Of a stretch of 64,000 bases of DNA, positions 1-8,000 are shown piece after piece. The stretch's first letter is position 1; each line of letters starts with the position of its first letter. Made by a program: the position numbers and the translations under genes. Source of the DNA: an uncultured Allomuricauda sp. (GTDB taxonomy: Bacteria; Bacteroidota; Bacteroidia; Flavobacteriales; Flavobacteriaceae); assembly GCF_947501165.1 (NCBI RefSeq), contig NZ_CANMUU010000006.1, positions 1-64,000 of the forward strand, in the 5' to 3' direction. The notes beneath the pieces are model-generated. The model had not been told where the DNA came from and searched no databases. It worked only from the letters and a program-made list of their open reading frames with translations.

Positions 1-660
1 GCCGGAAGAGCGGACAACGACACACAATATACGGCCGGTAACGGATTGAACCTTGACGGCAGCAACGAGTTCACGGCCGACATAAGTACAAATTCAGGTA
101 ACGCATTGTTTTTTGATGGAGACGGGCTTTTTTCGACAGATAATCAAACTGCTACAGAAGTAAATTTGGATTCGCCTGTTAATGTAGATGGAGATGGACT
201 AATTGTAAATGATGGTTCAGTTTTAGGGACTCCATATGAAGTGAATCAAACAGGGATTAGTCCAACCGACCCTTCCACTGATACTACTTTAGAACGAACC
301 GTTGAAGAAGCCATACAGGCTATGGCTCCAATTACTTCAAAAGCAGCGAGGGTGTTTTATCCACCCTCTATTGCTGTAGATGCTTCGGTTAACGGAACAT
401 TCTCCATAAACCTGTATGATGAGTACATCACCCAATTTGCAACACCAACGGTAGCTAGTTCAGGTGCTCCTTCAGCTATACCAAACTATCAACCAAGCGA
501 ATTGTATTACTATGTCACTTTCGCTGATCCTAATGTATTCGGGGATGGAACAACTGTGCAGAATATGTCAATTGATGCAAATGGAGTGCTATCCTATCAG
601 GTATTTAACCAGCCAGCGGATTATAATGCACTTATCAATGTAGTGTTTGTAGTAAAATAA
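1..660 (+). CDS. repetitive surface/fibre-like protein, 3' end only
   Basis: The reading frame is open from the first base of the window, so this is the C-terminal part (219 residues visible) of a larger protein; the internal TTG at 46 is not the real start. The N-terminal visible part has fibre-like phrases such as YTAGNGLNLDG and GDGL repeated with variation, rich in Gly, Asn, Asp and Thr, as in long extracellular stalk or tail-fibre-like proteins. The last ~110 residues look like a compact beta-rich domain ending in a hydrophobic strand (INVVFVVK). It sits 24 bp upstream of a CHU_C surface protein and a PorP/SprF gene, which suggests an exported partner of that locus. Exact function not recognised. 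Confidence 0.75.
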   Translation, partial: AGRADNDTQYTAGNGLNLDGSNEFTADISTNSGNALFFDGDGLFSTDNQTATEVNLDSPVNVDGDGLIVNDGSVLGTPYEVNQTGISPTDPSTDTTLERTVEEAIQAMAPITSKAARVFYPPSIAVDASVNGTFSINLYDEYITQFATPTVASSGAPSAIPNYQPSELYYYVTFADPNVFGDGTTVQNMSIDANGVLSYQVFNQPADYNALINVVFVVK

Positions 661-684
661 CAACAGATAAGGACTAAAAGGATT

Positions 685-2706
685 TTGAATTCAAATAACA
701 TATACAAGTCTTTACTCATCGGATTGTTTATCCTGTTTTTTGGGATGAACTCCTCCAACGCACAATTTTTACTTCAAGCACCTTCCAGTGGTGATGAAAG
801 TAACTATCAGTGGTTTGAAGCTTCAGATTTGGGTACAGTTTTGAGTACAAACTCATTTTATGAAGCTACACAACCTGGTGTCTATTTCGCCACCTATGAT
901 GGTACACTTTGCGGGTCAAATGCTACGGGATACTTTATTCTTACGGATTGTAGGGCTCCTGATAATCAGGTTACCTTGGATATTTCAGCTAGTGTTCCTT
1001 CTGGAGCTACGATTACCTGGAATCCTACAGTGAGCGGAGATCAAACACAACCTACGGTAACAAGTACAACCTCTGTTGAACGCTACGTGGCGACCATTTC
1101 AAAAGCCGGAAATAACAGCAATTTACCACGTTTTACAGTGGTATGCATGAGTCAAGCTGCCACATTGGTGGATGATTTGGTAACCGTGGATGAAGACAGT
1201 ATGGTGGATGTACCTATTTTCGCTAATGATTCTGATTTGCCTTCCACAGGTACCTTAACGGCAACCACTCCAACTAATGGAACAGTCAATATAAATGATA
1301 ATGGAACCATCAATGACCCAACAGATGACGTAGTAACTTACATACCAAACCCTGATTACAATGGTCCGGATTCCTTTGATTATACCGTTTGTAATTCATT
1401 AGGCGATTGTAGCACAGCTACTGTTACCGTAGATGTTTTGCCTATTGTTGATGCTTTTGATGATTCTGTAACAGTATTGCAAGATACTTCCATTGAAATT
1501 GACATATTGGCGAATGATAACGATATACATTCTTCAGGATCTCTCACAGTTACTATTCCAGCGAACGGAACAGCCAATCTAAATACAAACGGAACTCCAT
1601 CAGACCCATCGGATGATACAGTCACCTACGTACCCAATACAAGGTTTGTTGGGATGGATACCTTTCAATACACCATCTGTGATTTAAATGGAAACTGTAG
1701 TACGGCTACTGTGACAGTAACGGTAACCCCTCCTGGTGCTAATTTGGACACAGACGGAGATGGTATACTCAACAGCTTTGAAGATTTAAATGCAGATTTG
1801 GACAATGATCCTTCTACTGACCCTACTGATTCTGACAGTGATGGTATACCGGATTATTTGGATATTGATAGTGACAACGATGGTATTCCGGATAATGTGG
1901 AGGCACAAAGCACGGAAGGATACATTCCTCCGAGTTTGGTGGATGCCAACTCAAATGGAGTTGACGATGCCTATGAAAACGGACCGAACATAGGTCTGAT
2001 TCCTGTGGATACAGATATTGATGGCCTACCGGACTATGTGGATGAGGATAGTGATGGTGATAACATACCTGATAATATAGAAGGAAATGATTTTAACCAG
2101 GATGGTGCACCAGACGTAAGCTTTGTGGGTACTGATACCGATGGAGATGGTTTGGATGATGGATATGAAGGAGGTAGACTGGATGATTCTGATATCAATG
2201 ATGAAATCAACGATCCTTTAAATGACTTACCAGATACTGATTCTGATGGAGAAGTGGATTTTAGAGATATGGATGATGATGATGATGGAATTGCCACTAC
2301 TGATGAAGATTTGAACTTGGACGGTAACTATGTGAATGATGATTCTGATAATGACGGGATACCTAACTATCTAGATCCAGACTTAGGACCTACTGAAGAA
2401 GAAATACCCGATGTGATTAATGTAATAACTCCAAATGGGGATACGGTTCACGATGTCTTGACTATTAGAGGGATTGAAAATTTCCCAAAAAATACTGTTA
2501 AAGTTTACAATAGATGGGGTGTTCTAGTATTCCAGACGCGGGGATACGATAATAACACAAATACCTTCGATGGTACTTCCACGGGGAGGGTAACTGTTGA
2601 CAAAAACAACAAATTACCAGTGGGAACCTATTTCTATATTGTGGATTATGAAGACCAAAACGGAAGTATGAAACAACTCTCAGGTTACTTATACATTAAC
2701 CGTTAA
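685..2706 (+). CDS. CHU_C-domain surface protein with Ig-like and TSP3 repeats
   Basis: 673 residues from a TTG start preceded by an AAGGA-like ribosome site at 669-673. Residues 1-26 form a signal peptide ending SSNA. Residues ~159-252 and ~255-348 are two tandem Ig/cadherin-like repeats, each with a FANDSD/LANDND strand, a VTYxPN motif and a CS-TATVTV end. Residues ~354-570 are Asp-rich thrombospondin type 3 calcium-binding repeats (DTDGDG, DSDNDGIPD). Residues ~580-673 match the gliding-motility-associated C-terminal domain (VITPNGD, VYNRWG, LPVGTYFY, SGYLYI), a type IX secretion sorting signal. Expected to be exported by T9SS and anchored at the cell surface. The next gene, 4 bp downstream, is its likely PorP/SprF partner. 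Confidence 0.9.
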   Translation: MNSNNIYKSLLIGLFILFFGMNSSNAQFLLQAPSSGDESNYQWFEASDLGTVLSTNSFYEATQPGVYFATYDGTLCGSNATGYFILTDCRAPDNQVTLDISASVPSGATITWNPTVSGDQTQPTVTSTTSVERYVATISKAGNNSNLPRFTVVCMSQAATLVDDLVTVDEDSMVDVPIFANDSDLPSTGTLTATTPTNGTVNINDNGTINDPTDDVVTYIPNPDYNGPDSFDYTVCNSLGDCSTATVTVDVLPIVDAFDDSVTVLQDTSIEIDILANDNDIHSSGSLTVTIPANGTANLNTNGTPSDPSDDTVTYVPNTRFVGMDTFQYTICDLNGNCSTATVTVTVTPPGANLDTDGDGILNSFEDLNADLDNDPSTDPTDSDSDGIPDYLDIDSDNDGIPDNVEAQSTEGYIPPSLVDANSNGVDDAYENGPNIGLIPVDTDIDGLPDYVDEDSDGDNIPDNIEGNDFNQDGAPDVSFVGTDTDGDGLDDGYEGGRLDDSDINDEINDPLNDLPDTDSDGEVDFRDMDDDDDGIATTDEDLNLDGNYVNDDSDNDGIPNYLDPDLGPTEEEIPDVINVITPNGDTVHDVLTIRGIENFPKNTVKVYNRWGVLVFQTRGYDNNTNTFDGTSTGRVTVDKNNKLPVGTYFYIVDYEDQNGSMKQLSGYLYINR

Positions 2707-2710
2707 AGAA

Positions 2711-3664
2711 ATGATGATAGTAGAGAAAAAAAGAGGAAAGTTAATTCTTGGATTGTTTCTGAGTTGTTTTTTGGCAGCAACCACCCATGTGTCTGCACAA
2801 CAGGATGCCCAGTATACCCAATACATGTACAATACCGTTAGCGTGAATCCAGCGTATGCGGGTTCCCGTGGGCATTTGAGTATTGCCGCGCTGTATAGAA
2901 ATCAATGGGTTGGTTTAGATGGGGCTCCAGAAACCCAGACCCTCAATTTGCACACTCCAATGGGGTATAGAGGAGTAGGTTTGGGAGTATCCATAGTAAA
3001 TGACAAAATAGGACCAACTTCGGAGACCTACTTTGATGTTGATTTTTCATACACCATTCAAACATCCTATAGTTCAAAGCTTAGTTTTGGATTGAAGGCA
3101 AGTGCCCATATGCTTGATATTCGTTTTTCCGAATTGGATGAATTTGAAATTGACCCCCAACTTCAGGCACAACAAGATATTCAAAATCAGTTTTCACCCA
3201 ATATTGGTGCTGGGGTATATTACCACACTGATAGGTTCTATGCCGGTTTCTCTGCTCCTAGAATTCTGGAGACCACCCACTTTGATGAATCTTCTATTTC
3301 AACTGCAAAAGAACAGGTTAATTGGTATCTTATCACCGGGTACGTTTATGATATAAACCCATTCTTGAAATTTAAACCAACTCTGTTAACGAAGTTGGTA
3401 CAGGGAGCACCCTTACAAGTGGACGTTTCGGCAAATTTTATGTTCAACGAAAAGTTTATCGGAGGTGTTGCTTACAGATGGGATGCCGCTTTTAGTGGCC
3501 TTTTTGGATTTCGTATTTCTGATGAGATGCTCATAGGTGTAGCTTATGATAGAGAAATTACAGATTTGGGTGCTACCTCTTTCAATGATGGTTCATTTGA
3601 GATTATTGTTCGATACGATTTCATTCGTAACATAGGGAACTTAAAGTCCCCGCGTTTCTTCTAA
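2711..3664 (+). CDS. PorP/SprF family type IX secretion membrane protein
   Basis: 317 residues with a signal peptide ending around HVSAQ (residue 30). The mature N-terminus has the family hallmark QYTQYMYN...VNPAYAGSRG, followed by WVGLDGAP and an outer-membrane beta-barrel-like pattern of alternating strands to the C-terminal aromatic FF. Members pair with CHU_C-domain proteins, and here the gene starts 4 bp after one, so the two are almost certainly co-transcribed. Established knowledge: SprF and PorP are needed for secretion or attachment of individual T9SS substrates. Which substrate is served is inferred from position only. Either of the two adjacent ATGs (2711, 2714) could start it. Confidence 0.9.
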   Translation: MMIVEKKRGKLILGLFLSCFLAATTHVSAQQDAQYTQYMYNTVSVNPAYAGSRGHLSIAALYRNQWVGLDGAPETQTLNLHTPMGYRGVGLGVSIVNDKIGPTSETYFDVDFSYTIQTSYSSKLSFGLKASAHMLDIRFSELDEFEIDPQLQAQQDIQNQFSPNIGAGVYYHTDRFYAGFSAPRILETTHFDESSISTAKEQVNWYLITGYVYDINPFLKFKPTLLTKLVQGAPLQVDVSANFMFNEKFIGGVAYRWDAAFSGLFGFRISDEMLIGVAYDREITDLGATSFNDGSFEIIVRYDFIRNIGNLKSPRFF

Positions 3665-3733
3665 CAACAATTTTTGCACAATATTTAGGTTGGTTGACAG
3701 GAACAATTCCTGCAAACACCCTATTTTTACCCT

Positions 3734-4273
3734 ATGAAAGAAGAAAATGTGATATTGGTCAACGAAGACGACCAACCCATAGGTTTAATGCCTAAAATGG
3801 AAGCCCATGAAAAAGCTTTACTACATAGGGCTTTTTCGGTTTTTATAGTAAACAAGTCTGGAGAGATAATGCTTCAACAAAGAGCGGAGGACAAATACCA
3901 TTCTCCACTTTTATGGACCAACACTTGTTGTAGTCATCAAAGGGAAGGTGAAACCAACATTGAGGCCGGAAAACGAAGATTACAGGAAGAAATGGGATTT
4001 GAGGTAGAACTCAAGGAACTTTTTTCATTCATCTACAAAGCACCTTTTGATAATGGACTAACAGAACACGAACTGGACCATGTTATGATTGGGTACTACA
4101 ACGATGTTCCAGATATTAATCCTGAAGAAGTGGCCAGTTGGAAATGGATGCATCCCTCAAATATAAAACAGGATATTTCAGACAATCCCCAAGAGTATAC
4201 AGCATGGTTCAAGATTATTTTTGAGCGCTTTTATGATTATCTTGTTGAACATAGTGAAAAGTCCTCATGGTAA
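3734..4273 (+). CDS. idi: isopentenyl-diphosphate delta-isomerase, type I
   Basis: 179 residues, normal length for the bacterial type I enzyme, which interconverts IPP and DMAPP in the cytosol with Mg2+ or Mn2+. Visible hallmarks: TNTCCSHQR with the catalytic cysteine at 65 or 66 and metal-binding His68, the Nudix helix GEx5AGKRRLQEEMG (72-88), and the acidic pair Glu111/Glu113 in TEHELDH corresponding to the second metal site. The gene starts a compact cluster and its 3' end overlaps the next gene by 7 bp. It supplies C5 precursors for quinones, polyprenols and, in this organism, carotenoids whose genes lie at 55711-62160. Confidence 0.95.
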   Translation: MKEENVILVNEDDQPIGLMPKMEAHEKALLHRAFSVFIVNKSGEIMLQQRAEDKYHSPLLWTNTCCSHQREGETNIEAGKRRLQEEMGFEVELKELFSFIYKAPFDNGLTEHELDHVMIGYYNDVPDINPEEVASWKWMHPSNIKQDISDNPQEYTAWFKIIFERFYDYLVEHSEKSSW

Positions 4274-4671
4274 AAGTTAGTAGAAAAGCACATTTTAATG
4301 CTGCCCATCGCTTGTATAATCCAGAATGGAGTTTCGAAAAAAATGAAGCGGTTTTCGGAAAATGCAACAACCCAAGATATCACGGACATAATTACGATTT
4401 AATTGTCAGTGTAGAAGGAGAGATTGACCCTGTCACCGGTTATGTTATGGATATGAAGTTATTAAAGGACTTGATAAAGGAGTATGTGGAAGACCAGTTT
4501 GACCATAAAAATTTAAATGAAGATGTTCCAGATTTTAAAAACTTGAATCCCACAGCAGAAAATATTGCTGTGGTCATATGGAATAAACTAAGACCTCATA
4601 TAGACAACGCCAAAAATTTAGAAGTGGTTTTGTACGAAACACCACGGAACTTCGTAACCTATTCTGGGTAA
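4267..4671 (+). CDS. 6-pyruvoyl-tetrahydropterin synthase / QueD family enzyme
   Basis: 134 residues. Zinc ligands His14 (NAAHRL), His39 and His41 (HGHNY), catalytic Cys33, and Glu124 in LYETP are all present. The cysteine-to-HGH spacing is C-x5-HGH (CNNPRYHGH), which is the spacing of genuine pyruvoyl-tetrahydropterin synthases, whereas the queuosine enzyme QueD normally has C-x3-HGH. The likely reaction is therefore 7,8-dihydroneopterin triphosphate to 6-pyruvoyl-tetrahydropterin, although annotation pipelines will often write QueD. The start overlaps the idi stop by 7 bp and manA begins 1 bp after the stop, so translation is probably coupled. Confidence 0.85.
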   Translation: MVKVSRKAHFNAAHRLYNPEWSFEKNEAVFGKCNNPRYHGHNYDLIVSVEGEIDPVTGYVMDMKLLKDLIKEYVEDQFDHKNLNEDVPDFKNLNPTAENIAVVIWNKLRPHIDNAKNLEVVLYETPRNFVTYSG

Positions 4672-4672
4672 C

Positions 4673-5638
4673 ATGTTGTATCCATTAAAATTTAAACCTA
4701 TTCTTAAGGAGAGACTTTGGGGCGGAACCAAGTTAAAAGATGTTTTGGGAAAACCCATAAAAAGTGAAATCACAGGAGAAAGCTGGGAGCTTTCAGGGGT
4801 GGATGGAGATATTTCAATAGTTGCGGAAGGACCATTGAAAGGAGTGTCACTAAGCGAGCTCATCCATAAAGAAAAGGAGAATCTTTTAGGAAAAAGTGTG
4901 GTAGAACGTTTTGGTATGGATTTTCCGATTTTGATAAAATTTATTGATGCAAAAAAGGACCTTTCCATCCAGTTGCACCCAAACGATGCCTTGGCAAAGG
5001 AGAGACACAACTCATTTGGTAAAACCGAAATGTGGTACATTATGGATGCCAATCCAGGTGCCCAACTTATTGTAGGCTTCAATAAAACAGTGGAAAAGGA
5101 GGAATACGTAAAGAGTTTGGAGGAAAACACCCTTTTGGATTTAATGAATTACGAAAACGTAAAAGAAGGGGATACTTTTTTCATAAATACCGGTAAGATT
5201 CATGCCATTGGTGCAGGCGTCATGTTGGCCGAGATTCAGCAGACCTCGGATGTAACGTACAGAGTGTTCGATTTCAATAGACGGGATAAGGATGGAAATC
5301 TAAGAGAACTTCACACCGAACAGGCATTGGACGCAATGGATTATGAGAAAAAGGATGATTTTAAGGTAATGTATTCGAATCAGAAAAATACACATAACTG
5401 CATGGTAGATTCGGTTTATTTTAAAACCAACTATTTAAACATTGACCGTACGATGGAAGTTGATGTATCGTCTAGGGATTCTTTTACAATCTACTTGTGT
5501 GTTGGTGGAGAAGTTGTTGTTTCTAATACCGCCGGGAGTGCAACTCTAAAAAGAGGAGAAACGGTATTAGTTCCGGCATCCAGTAATTCCATTACTATAC
5601 ACTCAGATAAGGCAACACTTTTAGAAGTTAGCATTTAA
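4673..5638 (+). CDS. manA: mannose-6-phosphate isomerase, class I (short form)
   Basis: 321 residues, the short type I form. It interconverts fructose-6-phosphate and mannose-6-phosphate for mannosylated glycans and GDP-sugars. Zinc site: His102 in QLHPND, Glu119 in KTEMWY and His177 in GKIHAIG; the conserved substrate-contact Arg197 lies in YRVFDFNR. A C-terminal cupin-like domain (~230-321) ends in LLEVSI. It follows the PTPS gene by one base and precedes a small conserved gene by 24 bp, so these form one transcription unit with idi. Confidence 0.93.
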   Translation: MLYPLKFKPILKERLWGGTKLKDVLGKPIKSEITGESWELSGVDGDISIVAEGPLKGVSLSELIHKEKENLLGKSVVERFGMDFPILIKFIDAKKDLSIQLHPNDALAKERHNSFGKTEMWYIMDANPGAQLIVGFNKTVEKEEYVKSLEENTLLDLMNYENVKEGDTFFINTGKIHAIGAGVMLAEIQQTSDVTYRVFDFNRRDKDGNLRELHTEQALDAMDYEKKDDFKVMYSNQKNTHNCMVDSVYFKTNYLNIDRTMEVDVSSRDSFTIYLCVGGEVVVSNTAGSATLKRGETVLVPASSNSITIHSDKATLLEVSI

Positions 5639-5662
5639 TATTACCTTTGAAAAAAACGAGGC

Positions 5663-5935
5663 ATGGCTAGTATTCGTGACTTAAAGAAAGATGTAAATTT
5701 TGTACTGGGCGATATTATAGAGGCTGTCTATATTTGGGAAGCGGGCTCCGACAAAAAAAATTCAGAAGAAGGCAGTGTTATTATTGATAAGGCTATCGTG
5801 GCTTTTGACGAATTAATGTCTAAAATTCATCAAAAAGAGGTGGATGACAAAAAAATCCATTTCAAAGACATAAGGTCGCAATTGGAAGTTAAAGCTACCC
5901 AATTAGTAGAAGAGTTGAACAAACTCGCTGACTAG
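5663..5935 (+). CDS. small conserved helical protein, unknown function
   Basis: 90 residues, acidic/basic mixed, predicted almost entirely helical, with no signal peptide, membrane segment, Cys or recognisable catalytic motif. The ATG follows an ACGAGG-type purine-rich site. It lies 24 bp after manA on the same strand and only 2 bp before the end of the converging DUF4369 gene, so it is the last gene of the idi-manA unit. I recognise it only as a small flavobacterial-type hypothetical protein; no function can be assigned. Confidence 0.75.
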   Translation: MASIRDLKKDVNFVLGDIIEAVYIWEAGSDKKNSEEGSVIIDKAIVAFDELMSKIHQKEVDDKKIHFKDIRSQLEVKATQLVEELNKLAD

Positions 5936-5937
5936 GT

Positions 5938-6633
5938 CTATTCTTTCTTTAAGAACTCTTTGAACTCTTTACCGTATTTTGATTCCAAAACCTCTGGTGT
6001 CAACTGGTTGTAGATGGAATCCAAGTATTTTGGATTGGCCTCAGCAGCTTCGGTCATCATGATGTAGGGCGTTGCATAGGAATCGGCATTGTTCAGTCCA
6101 AAATTAAGAGCATAGCGATATCGACTGATTATATTTCCACGAATCAGTTGTTGAATTGAATCTACTGCCAAAGAATCTTCCTTTATTTCTTCGGAATAAA
6201 TTTTTCGTGTCAATTTCAATTCTTTTACGTTGAATTGGGAAACCATTTCATTGAATTCTTCCAATTTCTCTTGACTTTTAGAACCAGATATTTCAGGACT
6301 TAAATCAAAAGTCTTCCATGAGGTGTTGATGATAATCTCACCGGGTTCACCAAAAAATGTAATACGATCGTTAATGTCGTTATTGTCCTCTTTTTCAAGG
6401 TATAGATACAATACTTCGGGACTTTCTAAATAATAGGAAAAAGAAAAAGTACCATCTCCCTTGATTTCCAAAGAATCTAAATTGACCACTGAAGAATCCT
6501 TGAATTGCTGAAAGAACAGTTTGCCTTTTTTCAAGCCTTTAATATTGCCAGAGACGGTCATATTATACTTCTTTTCGGTACTACAAGACCAAATCAGCAA
6601 ACTTAAAATGGAGAACAATAGAATTCGTTTCAT
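5938..6633 (-). CDS. DUF4369-type lipoprotein
   Basis: The frame extends to 6663, but the ATG at 6633 places a lipoprotein signal exactly at the N-terminus: MKRILLF..., hydrophobic core, lipobox LIWSC with Cys at residue 17. This gives 231 residues. After the signal comes a DUF4369-type beta domain (TVSGNIKGLKKGKLFFQ, DSLEIKGDGTFSFS, GEPGEIIINT). In longer relatives this domain precedes a thioredoxin-like domain, but here the C-terminal part is helical with no CxxC, so it is a stand-alone form. Probably an outer-membrane or periplasmic lipoprotein of unknown role. It is 65 bp downstream of the DUF819 gene on the same strand. Confidence 0.82.
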   Translation of the reverse strand: MKRILLFSILSLLIWSCSTEKKYNMTVSGNIKGLKKGKLFFQQFKDSSVVNLDSLEIKGDGTFSFSYYLESPEVLYLYLEKEDNNDINDRITFFGEPGEIIINTSWKTFDLSPEISGSKSQEKLEEFNEMVSQFNVKELKLTRKIYSEEIKEDSLAVDSIQQLIRGNIISRYRYALNFGLNNADSYATPYIMMTEAAEANPKYLDSIYNQLTPEVLESKYGKEFKEFLKKE

Positions 6634-6698
6634 GAAAACACTTTTTGCGGGGCAAATATGCATATAATTCCTGAATTTTTATGTTTTAGGGAGGTGTA

Positions 6699-7961
6699 TT
6701 ACATCTGGGAGGCCACTTCCATAAGCAATGCACAAATATAGGCTCCTGCTGTTCCCACCACGTAACCAAATACAGCAAGTAAAATCCCCACAGAGGTTAA
6801 AGAAGGATGAAATTCTGCCGCCACAACAGGTGCTGATGCCGCCCCACCAACATTTGCTTGACTTCCTACAGCCATAAAAAAGTAAGGCGCTTTAATAAGT
6901 TTAGCCACCAGAATTAATAACAGCGCGTGGATAGAAATCCAAATAAAACCAACCGCAAGCAACCCTGGATTTTCTAAGACCCTGCTCAAATCCATTTTCA
7001 TCCCAATAGTGGCTACAAGTATATAAATAAACGTACCACCAATTTTACTTGCGCCGGCTCCTTCATAATTTTTGGCCTTAGTGAATGAAAGACCAATCCC
7101 TATTACCGTAGCAAAAACTACCATCCATAAAAACTTGGAACCTAAAGATGACAGGATTTTTTCTTTGTTTCTAACTACTTCGAATGTATTTTCTAAAAAT
7201 TCAGCAAAATGATGTCCCAAAAAATGAGCTATACCTACCCCAACAAACGCATAGAACAACATCATAAGAAAGTCGTGCAGAGAAGTTACCCTTGCAATTT
7301 TCGCAGTATGCTCTGAGACTTTCACCTTAAGGGCCTCGATGGATGAAGTATCAGCTTTTAACCAAGAATCTATCTTTTTTGTTTTGCCAATGCCCAGTAA
7401 TAGAATGGCCATCCATAAATTGGCCATGACAATATCAACCAGAACCATTTTAGAGAATTCCTTGGGATTGTATTGAAAAACTTCTAGCATGGCCGCTTGG
7501 TTTGCACCTCCACCTATCCAACTACCAGCAATGGTGGACAAACCTCTCCATACGGCATCAAAATCTGTTCCTCCGACTGTTTCCGGAGAAAAAATGGATA
7601 CCAATAAAATAGCTATGGGTCCACCTATGACAATACCCAATGTCCCTGTAAAAAACATAATGAGTGCCTTTGGCCCCAAACTAAATATGGCCTTAAGGTC
7701 AATACTTAGGGTCATCAAAATTAATGCGGCAGGCAGTAAATATCTGCTGGCCACATAGTAGGTATTGGAAGCTTCTTCCTTTATAAGTCCGGTGCTTGCC
7801 ATTATGGCCGGTAATAGATAGCACATCAAAACCGTGGGTACAATCGAATAGAATTTTTTCCAGAATCCTTTTTTTATTGAGGAAGTGTAGAAGACAAATC
7901 CCAGGCAGAGACAAAGAAGTCCAAAGATAACGGTGTCTTCGGTAAAGGGCAGTTCATTCAT
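6699..7961 (-). CDS. DUF819 family integral membrane protein
   Basis: 420 residues with about ten to twelve hydrophobic segments spread over the whole length and a short central hydrophilic stretch (~200-225). The glycine-rich phrase GSWIGGGANQAAM and the later GSQANVGGAASAPV mark two pseudo-symmetric halves, as in DUF819 proteins, which resemble the cation/proton antiporter and bile-acid-transporter fold. The substrate is unknown; the fold suggests secondary transport across the inner membrane. Between the DUF5916 gene (39 bp upstream on the same strand) and the DUF4369 lipoprotein gene (65 bp downstream). Confidence 0.88.
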   Translation of the reverse strand: MNELPFTEDTVIFGLLCLCLGFVFYTSSIKKGFWKKFYSIVPTVLMCYLLPAIMASTGLIKEEASNTYYVASRYLLPAALILMTLSIDLKAIFSLGPKALIMFFTGTLGIVIGGPIAILLVSIFSPETVGGTDFDAVWRGLSTIAGSWIGGGANQAAMLEVFQYNPKEFSKMVLVDIVMANLWMAILLLGIGKTKKIDSWLKADTSSIEALKVKVSEHTAKIARVTSLHDFLMMLFYAFVGVGIAHFLGHHFAEFLENTFEVVRNKEKILSSLGSKFLWMVVFATVIGIGLSFTKAKNYEGAGASKIGGTFIYILVATIGMKMDLSRVLENPGLLAVGFIWISIHALLLILVAKLIKAPYFFMAVGSQANVGGAASAPVVAAEFHPSLTSVGILLAVFGYVVGTAGAYICALLMEVASQM

Positions 7962-8000
7962 TCCGTGTTGGTTTCTTCAAATATAGAAAAATCAACGCGT

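Noticed and set aside
1790..2297. Open frames on both strands within the TSP3 region
   Set aside because: They arise from biased Asp/Gly/Asn codons of the surface protein and have no ribosome site or family resemblance.
1750..2390. A repeat-rich stretch that looks like a tandem DNA repeat or CRISPR-like array
   Set aside because: The periodicity follows Asp-rich TSP3 codons in frame with the surface protein; unit lengths vary and there are no spacers.
4618..5130. 170-codon minus-strand frame antisense to manA
   Set aside because: manA has all its catalytic motifs; the antisense frame is low-complexity and Ser/Phe-rich.
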